Shown here: positions 50,498 through 59,596 of the stretch, piece after piece | How the letters are laid out: the number at the start of each line of letters is the position of its first letter | Numbering within the stretch: the first letter of the stretch is position 1 | Source of the DNA: an uncultured Latescibacterota bacterium | GTDB lineage: Bacteria; Latescibacterota; UBA2968 | DNA length: 64,000 nt | Direction of reading: 5' to 3' | Assembly: GCA_951812755.1 (NCBI GenBank) | Contig: OX638329.1 | Location: 5,419,563-5,483,562, forward strand | Made by a program: the position numbers and the translations under genes | The notes under the pieces: generated by a model | The model's database searches: none | Seen by the model: the letters and a program-made list of their open reading frames with translations, nothing else | What the model was told of the DNA's origin: nothing

Positions 50498-52935
50498 TCC
50501 GATTTGTCTAATGCCTGCACTTCACCTTTTTTTCGCACCCGTCCCCCTTCAAGCACCTCCAAAATAGCGGGCAGCACCAGCACGGCAGCTACAAAACAAG
50601 TCAACAAACCAATCAACGCCAATCGCCCAATCGAATTCAGACCGGGATGTGTCGCCATCATCAATCCAAAAAATCCCACCATCGTAGTCAGCATAGAAAT
50701 GAACATCGCCCCACCTGTGCTCCTGATCACCACCGGCATAGACCCGGGACCCTCCTCTCGATATCGGTGATAGAGATGCACCCCATTGTCAATCCCCATA
50801 CCAATGATAGTGGGCAACGCGACCATATTGTAGAAATTGAGCTTCAAATCCTGCAAATACAGCGACCCACACATCCACACAGTACCACAGGCAAGGGGAA
50901 AAATCACCAGCAAGGCAGAGCACAAACTGCGAAAATCAGCCAGCACAATGAGAAGCACGACCACCACCGTCAGCGAGATCGCACGCGGACTATCGCGCAA
51001 CATCAGGCGCAACATATCGGCAAAAATAATATTGGAACTCGACGAATAAAATACCTTCCCCGATGCGGTGTGAATCTCGTGTGAATCTTCAGCAAATGCA
51101 ATGGCATTTTTACCATCGCGCAACTGCACACTCGGCAAAATTTGTGCAAAATACGCCTGACTCCCATCAATAGTCTCAAATTTTCTCAATAAATTTTCGG
51201 GCAAATCCTCAACCGAAAGTCTTTTGACATCCAACAAATCGCGCAGGGAATCGAGCTGTGCCTTTTGTGTGCCCCTGATCAACTTCGCGCCCTCGCCATT
51301 GGTCAACGCGCGAATTTCTCCAATAATATCCAGCTTCTCGTCCTGACCGCGCAACTCTGTCCAGAGCGTTTTGACTTTGTCAATCGTCGGCGTCGGATCA
51401 TCTTCGGCTATTTTCTTTTCCAATGCAGCTACAATTTCATCGAGTTCCTCTTTGCTATCCGTCAGCACAATGCCATAAGACTGCGATTCACTGCCGTATT
51501 TCGGAATCGTCGCCATCTTTTGTTTCACTTTCACCGATGCGGGCAAATTAGAGCGCAAATTGGTGAAATCGTATTCAAATTCTATATCGCGCAAATGAAT
51601 GCCCAGATATATCGTGAGGATCAACGCGCCGGCAATCACCAACTTTGGATATGGGAAATGCCCCCGGCTACCGCCCCAATTGTGTCCCCACACATGCCGC
51701 ATGCGAATCCACATGAACCTTTGATCCGCCAGCACCAGCACGGCGGGCAATACAGTCGTCATCGATACCAGCGACATCAAAATGCCCGTGCCCACAATAA
51801 AACCAAACTCGGAAAACCCTCTGAAATCTGTCAGCGTCAGAGAAAAGAACGCAATGGATGTGGTTATCGCCGCCGTCAAAATAGCCTGTCCAGTCTGGCT
51901 CAGCATCGTCTCTATGGACTGTCGCACATCTGTCTTATCCATGCGAACTTCGAGATATCGCGCGAACATATGAATACCAAAATCGATTCCCAGTCCAAAC
52001 AAAATCACAAATAAGAAAGCCGTCATAGTATTCAAATTGCCGATAACCCAATAAGTAATCGCAAACGCCCAGATCAAGCCCATCGCCAGCGGAATAGCCA
52101 CAAAAAAAGCCGCCAATGGCTGGCGGAAATAAAACGTCAAAAGCGCGACAATACCCACGACACCAAATATCAGTGTCGAGAAGACATCGCTTAAAATGGT
52201 ATCGTATTCGTCAATCTTGTTCTTAAACGGACCCCCGTATTCAATCAACATCTGCGGGTGATACGCACGCGGATTCACCTTCTTAACCGCCTGCTGGATC
52301 ACCCGCTGCATATCTTTGGCAAAGCCGATATTGCTCACCGTACCTGCTGCCATCGCCTCCAATGCCAGGACGGTGCGGTCGGAATTGGTGTAATATGTCT
52401 CATCTCCATTATCTGCCGTGCGATACCTGGACTCAATATCCGAAAAATCGAGCACGGCTTCTTCTTCATCAAGAGAAATATACAACGGCGACAGCTTCAA
52501 CTTTTCCTGGATAATATAATCATCTATGCGCGTGAGAATCTCATCCAAATCATCCGTTTCCATAAACAACAGCGCGTTTTTGCGATAAAATTCCGCATCT
52601 CGCTTGTAATCGACAAAGTTGATATAGGTCGCGTATTTTTCATCCTGTAATTCACGTGCCAGATCCTCGGCAAAACGCCTATTTGCCTCAAAATCGGGAC
52701 TCTGCACCAAAACCACCAGACTGCCCACACCACCCACGCGCTGTTTGATCTCATTGAGCGTCTTCACACTCTGATAATTTTCCGGAATCAGAGCAACGAG
52801 ATCCGTCTCGAGTTTGCGTCCAAGCCTGAACACAAAAAAACTGCAAAAAATCGTTAACAAAATCGACACCACAAGAATACCTCTGTAGTGCCGATACGTC
52901 CACCCCGCCAAAAAACGAAGCCCCACTTCAACCAA
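50494..52935 (-). CDS. MMPL/RND-superfamily lipid transporter (HpnN-like)
   Basis: 813 aa from TTG 52935 with AAAGGTGG upstream. Layout is one helix, a large periplasmic domain, five helices, then the same again. First bundle: DVFSTLIFGVVGIVALLTFY, FLFVILFGLGIDFGIHMFARY (Gly/Asp of the proton relay). Second bundle: LPTIIGMGIDNGVHLYHRYR. HpnN and MmpL relatives move hopanoids or other lipids toward the outer membrane. Shorter than AcrB-type pumps (about 1030 aa). Directly follows the MlaC/HpnM-like gene, the same order as in hopanoid loci, but no squalene-hopene cyclase lies in the window. Confidence 0.9.
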   Translation of the reverse strand: MVEVGLRFLAGWTYRHYRGILVVSILLTIFCSFFVFRLGRKLETDLVALIPENYQSVKTLNEIKQRVGGVGSLVVLVQSPDFEANRRFAEDLARELQDEKYATYINFVDYKRDAEFYRKNALLFMETDDLDEILTRIDDYIIQEKLKLSPLYISLDEEEAVLDFSDIESRYRTADNGDETYYTNSDRTVLALEAMAAGTVSNIGFAKDMQRVIQQAVKKVNPRAYHPQMLIEYGGPFKNKIDEYDTILSDVFSTLIFGVVGIVALLTFYFRQPLAAFFVAIPLAMGLIWAFAITYWVIGNLNTMTAFLFVILFGLGIDFGIHMFARYLEVRMDKTDVRQSIETMLSQTGQAILTAAITTSIAFFSLTLTDFRGFSEFGFIVGTGILMSLVSMTTVLPAVLVLADQRFMWIRMRHVWGHNWGGSRGHFPYPKLVIAGALILTIYLGIHLRDIEFEYDFTNLRSNLPASVKVKQKMATIPKYGSESQSYGIVLTDSKEELDEIVAALEKKIAEDDPTPTIDKVKTLWTELRGQDEKLDIIGEIRALTNGEGAKLIRGTQKAQLDSLRDLLDVKRLSVEDLPENLLRKFETIDGSQAYFAQILPSVQLRDGKNAIAFAEDSHEIHTASGKVFYSSSSNIIFADMLRLMLRDSPRAISLTVVVVLLIVLADFRSLCSALLVIFPLACGTVWMCGSLYLQDLKLNFYNMVALPTIIGMGIDNGVHLYHRYREEGPGSMPVVIRSTGGAMFISMLTTMVGFFGLMMATHPGLNSIGRLALIGLLTCFVAAVLVLPAILEVLEGGRVRKKGEVQALDKSE

Positions 52936-52949
52936 TGAGTGCCACCTTT

Positions 52950-53546
52950 CTAATCCGACGTATCTTCACTTAGTTTTTCTTTTAATTTATCCATCAAGCC
53001 TGCAAAAGAAGACTTGCGAATCTCCCGGCGAAACTGCGACCGGTTACTGCGCGCAACACTCAACTCATCGATGACCATATCGTAAATCAACCACTTTCCA
53101 TCAACGAGATGCAATTTATAGTCAATCGTACTCGACTCCCGCCTGTAATACACCACCGTCTTGACAATAGCCTGTGTGCTATCAACCTCGACACCTGTAT
53201 AGTCGATCTTTTCCGCTTTCGTATATAACGCGGGATCGGCGTAATTTTTCTCGATCAACTGTCTGTTCACAGCCACAAAATCAGCACGCTCTTCTTCTGT
53301 TCGCGCTGCCCAATCCCGGCCGAGAGACTCCCTGCTAAATGTGCCGAAATCGAACAACTCACCGACAATAGCTTTAAGCGCGGCGCGCTCTTCCGCCGTA
53401 TCGCCCCCGGTTTCTGAACGCACAATATCCTGAATCGCCCGATCGCGGCTCTTCACCATATCCAGCAGCGCATCGCCCTGATCAGACGCACCCGCCACAC
53501 CCATCAAAACGAGCATCAGAAGCGCATGCCTGAGCAATAAAATCAT
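52950..53546 (-). CDS. MlaC/Ttg2D/HpnM-family periplasmic lipid carrier
   Basis: 198 aa from ATG 53546; the frame is open to 53627. Signal peptide (LLLRHALLMLVLMGVAGASD). The family pattern is seen in LFDFGTFSRESLGRDWAARTEEERADFVAVNRQLI and, near the end, VDGKWLIYDMVIDELSVARSNRSQF. MlaC-type proteins carry a phospholipid or hopanoid across the periplasm. Fourteen bases separate it from the MMPL gene. Upstream (53547-53779) is AT-rich without a gene. Confidence 0.9.
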   Translation of the reverse strand: MILLLRHALLMLVLMGVAGASDQGDALLDMVKSRDRAIQDIVRSETGGDTAEERAALKAIVGELFDFGTFSRESLGRDWAARTEEERADFVAVNRQLIEKNYADPALYTKAEKIDYTGVEVDSTQAIVKTVVYYRRESSTIDYKLHLVDGKWLIYDMVIDELSVARSNRSQFRREIRKSSFAGLMDKLKEKLSEDTSD

Positions 53547-53779
53547 AACATATCGCCTATTAATATCAACAACTTGTTTGCAGACAGAATTTTCATCCAT
53601 TTTAATATTTTTCTCTCCAAAAGTCAAGACAGCGGAAACCCGTCTTTGAGAAAGAGAACATCAGTATTAACAAAAATAAAGAACGCCTATTTTGCAACAA
53701 AATTCTCTAATGATTTTCAAAAAAATACCGCGTATAATTTTAGACGTATCTAACCACCAGAAGATCCGAGCGATGACAC

Positions 53780-54369
53780 TTACTTGCCAAAAGCATTGGC
53801 AAAAATCAGAAAATCTCCAAATCCAATTATGCCATCCCCATCCAGATCAAACCGCGCTTCATACCCCTCATCGTCCTCACTAAACCCAAACTGTGCCACA
53901 AAAAGCAAAAAATCGGCAAAATCAATAGCACCATCGCCATCAAAGTCCGGCGTTGGCGGCTTATCAAACAAGACCTCAACGCCTCGCTCTTGCAGAGCTG
54001 GAATATGCGTGGTGATAGACAACGAACTCAGCCGATTATCCACAAGATTCAACCTGGTCAGATTGGTTGCAGAATCAAGCCCTTCCAACTCACGGATATT
54101 GCGGTTGCTCGCGTCCAGAGCAGTCAAACTCGCCATATCTGTCGTGGTAATAGGTGCAAAAAGTAAATCATCCGCACCGTGCGGGGTTCACCCACGTTTA
54201 AATTAAACGTTTGTTTTGGCGCGACAAAGAGGCTATCTGGCTCTCTCAGGTCGAGCGGCAGACAGAAATGCACATCAGTGGATGGCGGAGAAGCATATCC
54301 AACAGACGGAAAACGAAGCAACGCAAACAAGCACGCGCTCAGCCTGAGTATCTTGCAATAGGTTCGCAT
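53780..54369 (-). pseudogene. Frameshifted secreted LRR protein with dockerin-like EF-hand tail
   Basis: Two frames that fit one gene. The first (54369-54124) has a signal peptide and runs to NLNVGEPRTVRM, then stops. The second (ending 53780) is open from directly after the shift and gives PHGADDLLFAPITTTD, leucine-rich units (LTALDASNRNIRELEGLDS, LTRLNLVDNRLSSL) and two calcium loops (DFDGDGAIDFADF and DLDGDGIIGFGDF). One extra C in the C4 run (plus-strand GGGG 54182-54185) would join them in frame. May be a pseudogene, a sequencing error or a programmed shift. The EF-hand type resembles tails of many secreted proteins in Poribacteria-like genomes. Confidence 0.7.
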
Positions 54370-55490
54370 GGAAACACCTCACCAAACAATTGGTGATAGA
54401 GGGCGATGGTTTGGCTGGCACTTTTTTTCCATGTAAAGGAGGCGGCCCACCGTTGCCCCTGGATGGACAGACGATGGCGTAGTGCAGTGTCTGTCAACAG
54501 GCTCTGCATCCCCTCGGCGATAGATGCCACATCGTGTGGATTGACGAGCACCGCGTACGTGCTGCCGATTTCGGATAAGGATGATCTATTGGAAGTCAAG
54601 ACGGGGCAGCCAGAGGCCATGGCTTCGAGGACCGGCAAACCGAATCCCTCTACCAGTGAAGGAAAAGCGAAGAAAAGCGCGTGGACAAAGCAGGCGCGAA
54701 CCTGGTCATCGGTCAGCGAGCCGAGCATCAGTACGCGATCAGATAGGCCAACCCGATGGGCCAAACGCATGAGATAGGAGGCACCTTCGCCACGCCCGGC
54801 GAGTGCGAGAAAAAGGTCGGAATTATCTTCGGCGACGCGGGCAAAAGCACACAGCAGACGCGGGATATTTTTGTAGGGCAGGCTATTGCCGAGAACAAAG
54901 ACGAAGCGGCATCCCCGGCAGATGTCTGGCAGGTGATCTGTGGCGTCGTCATCTCCTCCCCATACGGGTGCAACGCCGTGGTGGATAGTCGTAATTTTGT
55001 CGGACGGTACGCCGCAGCAAATGGCGGCCTTGCGCGTACTCTCCGATATAGCGATGATGTGACAGGCCGACGTCATTGCCATGCGAATACCGAGATTCCC
55101 CAATGACCCCTTGACCCACCGCCGCCAGCAAAGCCCATCGGCAAGGTGAGCGTGTTTCACCCAGATCAAATCGTGCAAAGTAATAACGACGCGACGCGCA
55201 TATACGCCCCTGGGCAGAAAGTGGAACAAAGCGTGGTACAGATCGGCATGAAGCGCGTTGATAACCTGGGCACCCGTGAGAATATTCCGCGCTGACGAAA
55301 TATCGTAAGGCAAAAAAATTTCCCGAAAATTGGGCTGGTTTGCGAGAGGACCATGCCGCGACGGACGACGCACGACATAGTATTCATTTTCCCGGTCTAT
55401 CGCAGCGATAGCAGACACAATATTAGCGGCGTAGCGACCGAGTCCTGTGGGCACATCATACAAAGATCGAGCGTCTATACAGATTCTCAT
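54339..55490 (-). CDS. GT4-family glycosyltransferase
   Basis: 383 aa. GT-B fold: N-terminal RICIDARSLYDVPTGLGRYAANI, then THHGVAP, and the donor-binding C-lobe with FVLGNSLPYKNIPRLL, FFAFPSLVEGFGLPVLEAMASGCPV (E-x7-E motif) and SSLSEIGS. Transfers a sugar, probably from a nucleotide sugar, to a lipid or glycan acceptor. Its last 31 bases overlap the LRR gene start. Within a lipid-related run, so a glycolipid product is possible. Confidence 0.93.
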   Translation of the reverse strand: MRICIDARSLYDVPTGLGRYAANIVSAIAAIDRENEYYVVRRPSRHGPLANQPNFREIFLPYDISSARNILTGAQVINALHADLYHALFHFLPRGVYARRVVITLHDLIWVKHAHLADGLCWRRWVKGSLGNLGIRMAMTSACHIIAISESTRKAAICCGVPSDKITTIHHGVAPVWGGDDDATDHLPDICRGCRFVFVLGNSLPYKNIPRLLCAFARVAEDNSDLFLALAGRGEGASYLMRLAHRVGLSDRVLMLGSLTDDQVRACFVHALFFAFPSLVEGFGLPVLEAMASGCPVLTSNRSSLSEIGSTYAVLVNPHDVASIAEGMQSLLTDTALRHRLSIQGQRWAASFTWKKSASQTIALYHQLFGEVFPCEPIARYSG

Positions 55491-55538
55491 AATGGGACCA
55501 ATCGCTAGAGATGTAACAAATACAACAAAATCCCAATC

Positions 55539-56993
55539 TCAGTCCGCTTTCTCTCCCAACTTCGCCTCATCCACATTCAAAGCACCGCGCGCGCGAAGCA
55601 TCTGCCCACCAAAGCCGAAAATACCCGCCGTCAACAGCGCAGAACCAATCACGAGAAACCAGTACATACCCTCAATACTATTGGCGACGGCCAATGTGCA
55701 AAAGAAAGCAGCAAAAAAGTCGCGGCGGCTCACAAATTTGAGCGACATACAAAAACGGTGAAACCACCCGCGTTCACTCTCGGGAACATCGCTTGAAAAC
55801 GCCATATTAAAACTCACAATACTGCCGGACCCCACCACTTTCATATATAGAAAAATCAGCAATACCCCCAACACATCCATAAAAACCATCACACCGCCCA
55901 GCAGGGGATAAAATGCCTCACCCGTATATTCGTACATCCCGGCGAGCACCGCGATAAAAAACACGAGATAAGACATATTATCCGCCAGCGTATCGACCCA
56001 CTCGCCCAGGCGAGAACCCATAAATTTTAATTTGGCAATCTCGCCATCGCACCCATCTACAATAGACGCAAACTGAAACAACAGCCCGCCCAGTGCCAGA
56101 TGCAAATAACTCGCACTCCCCTTAAAAACCAGCCAGGCGGACAAAAAACTCAACAACATCGTCGCAATCGACAACTGATTTGGCGTAACAGGTGTATGCA
56201 CGAGCAGACGAGAAATGCGCGTGGAAATTTTGCGATTAAAATAGCGCGACACAAAGCCATCGGTCGGCTTGCCAAGCCTGCGAAACAGCTCCTGCTCGGC
56301 GTGGACATGCGCTTCGGGCGTATCCACATCGAGCCAAAATGCGCCATCGATATCCGCAGTCCGCATACTGCCTCTCTCAGCCAAAATGCGAATCCCCCCC
56401 GACAATGACCCCTCGCCCTCTGCAATAGACTGCTCAAGCGCGCCAAACAAAAACGGACTACACAGAAAAATCCCCGTATCTACCGCATTGAAATCGGCCA
56501 ACTCTTTTCCAATTTTGACCACGCGACGGTTCTGTGTCATCACCTTCGTGGCATCTTCCATATCAAAAATGCCATCGAGACCTGTATCGACACACAGCAC
56601 AGCTTCATCCCGTCCAACCGGCATACGACGCAACTTGACCAGTATCTCGGGATCAAACAGATGATCGGACATCAAAAGAATAAACGGCTCATCGACATAT
56701 TCTCTGGCACTCAATACCGACACCCCATTGCCGCGCGCCCATTCCTTATTTTGAACCCAGTCAATCGCCACATCCGAAAGCTGAGGATCATCGGCAAGCG
56801 CGTGCATAATCTCGTGGCACCGATACCCAACCACAACCACAAACTCTGAAATACCCGCGCGCATAGCCGACAAAATCGTGCGCTTGAGCAATGGCACGCC
56901 GGCCAGGGGAACGAGAGGCTTGGGCAAATCCGCCCCATAACCTCTCAACCGACTACCCATACCGGCGGCAATAATTACAGCTTTATTCACCAT
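55539..56993 (-). CDS. Bifunctional nucleotidyltransferase / CDP-alcohol phosphotransferase (IPCT-DIPPS-like)
   Basis: 484 aa from ATG 56993; the frame is open to 57047. N-terminal NTP-transferase: IIAAGMGSRLRGYGADLPKP (nucleotide loop) and NAVDTGIFLCSP. The C-terminal half is a six-helix CDP-alcohol phosphatidyltransferase with DGCDGEIAKLKFMGSRLG and DTLAD, the two Asp-rich metal sites (usual form DGxxARx8Gx3Dx3D). The same fusion makes di-myo-inositol-phosphate phosphate in hyperthermophiles (CTP plus inositol-1-phosphate, then transfer). In a mesophile it could build a phospho-inositol or other phospho-alcohol lipid head. Start overlaps nothing; TolC gene lies 34 bases upstream. Confidence 0.9.
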   Translation of the reverse strand: MVNKAVIIAAGMGSRLRGYGADLPKPLVPLAGVPLLKRTILSAMRAGISEFVVVVGYRCHEIMHALADDPQLSDVAIDWVQNKEWARGNGVSVLSAREYVDEPFILLMSDHLFDPEILVKLRRMPVGRDEAVLCVDTGLDGIFDMEDATKVMTQNRRVVKIGKELADFNAVDTGIFLCSPFLFGALEQSIAEGEGSLSGGIRILAERGSMRTADIDGAFWLDVDTPEAHVHAEQELFRRLGKPTDGFVSRYFNRKISTRISRLLVHTPVTPNQLSIATMLLSFLSAWLVFKGSASYLHLALGGLLFQFASIVDGCDGEIAKLKFMGSRLGEWVDTLADNMSYLVFFIAVLAGMYEYTGEAFYPLLGGVMVFMDVLGVLLIFLYMKVVGSGSIVSFNMAFSSDVPESERGWFHRFCMSLKFVSRRDFFAAFFCTLAVANSIEGMYWFLVIGSALLTAGIFGFGGQMLRARGALNVDEAKLGEKAD

Positions 56994-57027
56994 AACTTCT
57001 ACAACCTTTCGCAATATCCCGAGCGAA

Positions 57028-58344
57028 TTACAAAAGACTGCGCCCAACAGCCCGTTGTAATCTTACCCAGGATCGGTTAAAATTGAACACCGCTTCGTAA
57101 TATTTGGCGCGAATAATGCCGTACTCCTTTGCGGCATCAATCATATCCGACGCCTCTTCAAGCCCGGCATTAAACCCATCGCGAACCGATACAAACCACC
57201 GGCGGGTCGCCCGTCGCGCCACGCTGGCAGCCGCCACATTCTTCTGTGCCTCGATCAACTCGCGGTAAATCTTCTCAATTTCAATTGCCACACCCTTCTC
57301 GGCCAGTTGCTTCTGATACAACAACTTCTGATATTCCAAACTCGCTTTCCGCGCCTTCGCCGACGTAAGCCCAAACGACAGCGACTGCCGAACACCTATC
57401 ACCGCCCCTGCCTGCAAAATATTGAAATCATCTCTGGCGAAAGGACTTAGTTGATCGTCGCGGTTCGGTGCATAGCCATACTTAAATTGACCCGCAATAA
57501 ATACCTGGGGATACTGCTCGCCCTTTGCCACCTGCATTAGAGATTCACGCACCTGCACAACAGCCTGCAACTGCTGCATATCCTCGCGCTCTCCCGCGCG
57601 TTTGAGATAAAACTCAAGCGGCTCAATCTCCACATCAACCGGCGTTAAAGGAGCAGCAAGAGTCAGCGAATCCCCTTCGCTCAATCCCAGAAGCAGGCGC
57701 AGGGCAGACTCGGCAAGAGCTTTGGTTTTCGATGCCTCGTGTACTTTTTCGCGCACATCAAAGGCAAACCGATCAATGCGGCCCAGATCGGCATACGTAA
57801 AATCGCCTTCCTCTGCCTCCAGTTTCTCCGCCACAAAATCGCGCGCCGTTTGAAAATCACTTTGCGCCTCCAATGCCAGCGCCCACAAATCCTGCGTCAG
57901 TTGCAACCCAAAATACACCTCGGCAACCTGAAGCTCCAGATCGCCCCGCGCTTTTCGCAGCCCCGCCTGCTGAGCCGTCACCCCTGCCATAGCTGCGGCT
58001 TTGGCTCCGGATAACTGACCAAATGTGAACAGAGGTTGCACAATCGTGGCCTCCGTACGCGTAAAAATACTCAAATGACTCAGCATAGTATTACCAGTGA
58101 GCGCGTCACCGCGCGCCTCGGGCGAGGGACCAATAACAGACCGCAATTCAAACTGCGGCAAAAAGCGCACGGCATTGGCCTGATCTAATTGCGCCCGCGC
58201 AATATCGACATCAACCGCTGCTGCACGCACGCCGGGATGTACGCGCATAGCCCGTGCAATACTCGCAGACAAATCATAAGTTTCGGCGTACACAGAATGC
58301 ACACAGATAAAAATCCCCAATGCGAACACGCACAGCTTTTGCAT
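57028..58344 (-). CDS. TolC-family outer-membrane protein
   Basis: 438 aa from ATG 58344, followed by a signal peptide (LCVFALGIFICVHSVYA); the frame is open to 58473. Two OEP repeats of long helices (LSASIARAMRVHPGVRAAAV, QLQAVVQVRESLMQVAKGEQ) and strand pairs (FIAGQFKYGYAPN). No adaptor or ABC exporter is next to it, but a nucleotidyltransferase fusion and a flippase-family gene flank it, so it may export a product of this locus. Different in sequence from the TolC at 13.3 kb. Confidence 0.9.
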   Translation of the reverse strand: MQKLCVFALGIFICVHSVYAETYDLSASIARAMRVHPGVRAAAVDVDIARAQLDQANAVRFLPQFELRSVIGPSPEARGDALTGNTMLSHLSIFTRTEATIVQPLFTFGQLSGAKAAAMAGVTAQQAGLRKARGDLELQVAEVYFGLQLTQDLWALALEAQSDFQTARDFVAEKLEAEEGDFTYADLGRIDRFAFDVREKVHEASKTKALAESALRLLLGLSEGDSLTLAAPLTPVDVEIEPLEFYLKRAGEREDMQQLQAVVQVRESLMQVAKGEQYPQVFIAGQFKYGYAPNRDDQLSPFARDDFNILQAGAVIGVRQSLSFGLTSAKARKASLEYQKLLYQKQLAEKGVAIEIEKIYRELIEAQKNVAAASVARRATRRWFVSVRDGFNAGLEEASDMIDAAKEYGIIRAKYYEAVFNFNRSWVRLQRAVGRSLL

Positions 58345-58535
58345 GTGTGAAAAAACAACACACATGTTGCAATTTAACAACACAACCCCCTGAACTCCGG
58401 CGAAAAACTCAGAAATATAAAAATATATACCTATATAAAACAAATACTTAGAAAATAACACCCAAACAGGCACGAAATATCGTCTCCTATATAAGCGAAA
58501 TCCGTGCCATCGTAAAAATATAAAAAAACCGTACC

Positions 58536-58564
58536 GTAGCAGCGGGTTTGAAACCCGCTGCTAC
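58536..58564. repeat. Perfect palindrome
   Basis: GTAGCAGCGGGTTT-G-AAACCCGCTGCTAC: a 14-bp stem with a single central base. It sits between the UPF0104 gene end (58576) and the TolC start (58344). Elements of this GTAGCAGCGGGTTT type are common in several uncultured phyla; it may serve as terminator or be REP-like. The rest of 58345-58575 is AT-rich with no gene. Confidence 0.7.
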
Positions 58565-58575
58565 AGACAAAATAT

Positions 58576-59523
58576 TCACCGCCGCACCGCCATCAAAACA
58601 AATCCAAAAAACACCCAAAAAATTTTCCGAATGCGCCGAATCAATGCAACACCCAATCCCAATTCTGGTGTCAACCCCAACAATTGAAAAAGAAACACAT
58701 GCCCGCTCTCAAAAACACCGACACCAGATGGAATAAAGAAAAACGCCGCGTTTATAATCAACGACAAGGACGTGAGCAAAAAAGCGGTCAAAAAAGGTTG
58801 TGGCTGCCCCAACAAGTTGAGAATCGCATATACTTCAAAAGTTCCCAAAACCCAACTCAGTATGTGCAACGCCATACACAGCCAGAACCCCAGGCGATTC
58901 TGCTGGTAAAATGCCGCGATCGTCCGATCAACTTCTTCAAACTTTTCACGCCTCGACTCCAAAAAAGAGAGACGCAACTTCTTCAAAACATCCAGCAACC
59001 ATACAGACGCCCGTTGGCGCTGAGACACATACGCCGCCACAATCCCCACCGTACCCAACACCAGAGCAGCTCCCAAACCAATCTGCACCTCTACTGAAAG
59101 CGAAAACATACCCACGGCCAACCCCGTGCCAACCAGCGCGAAAACCAGGCCGCTCACCATTTCAACCGTCTTATTGATCACCAGAGAGGGTACGCCCTGC
59201 GTCACAGAAACCCGATCGCGCAACATATACGCTTTGGCCACCTCACCGCCCACATGGGAAGCCGGTGTGACATTGCCAACAGCTTCTCCCGACAACTTTG
59301 TGCAAAAAAGTGACCAAAAATGAGGCCGATCACCATCAAAACACATCGCCCATGCCCACGTATTGCTCACATGCCAGCCCAATGCAATGAGCAAAACAGG
59401 CACATAGCCCCACCCCATCTGCCGCACTTGCGTCCAGGCCGCAATAATCCCAACCTCGTAAATCAACACCGCCAGCAGCGTTAATCCAATTCCCCAGAAC
59501 ATCACCTTGCGCGCAGTTCTCAT
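58576..59523 (-). CDS. UPF0104/LPG-synthase-TM family membrane protein (HpnL/flippase-like)
   Basis: 315 aa, about eight helices. NVTPASHVGGEVAKAYMLRD is the conserved GE..R.. segment, VINKTVEMVSGLVFALVG and FFIPSGVGVFESGHVFLFQ the later family marks. The family includes HpnL of hopanoid loci, AglD2 and the TM part of MprF, which move or modify lipid-linked molecules across the membrane. The catalytic soluble domain of MprF is absent. It lies upstream of the TolC, nucleotidyltransferase and MlaC genes, all on one strand. Confidence 0.88.
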   Translation of the reverse strand: MRTARKVMFWGIGLTLLAVLIYEVGIIAAWTQVRQMGWGYVPVLLIALGWHVSNTWAWAMCFDGDRPHFWSLFCTKLSGEAVGNVTPASHVGGEVAKAYMLRDRVSVTQGVPSLVINKTVEMVSGLVFALVGTGLAVGMFSLSVEVQIGLGAALVLGTVGIVAAYVSQRQRASVWLLDVLKKLRLSFLESRREKFEEVDRTIAAFYQQNRLGFWLCMALHILSWVLGTFEVYAILNLLGQPQPFLTAFLLTSLSLIINAAFFFIPSGVGVFESGHVFLFQLLGLTPELGLGVALIRRIRKIFWVFFGFVLMAVRR

Positions 59524-59596
59524 TCACTATCTATCCCAAAAGAAACGGCGACCAAAATGCGCCGCCGTTCGTCAAAAAATATCTTATAGAATACAG

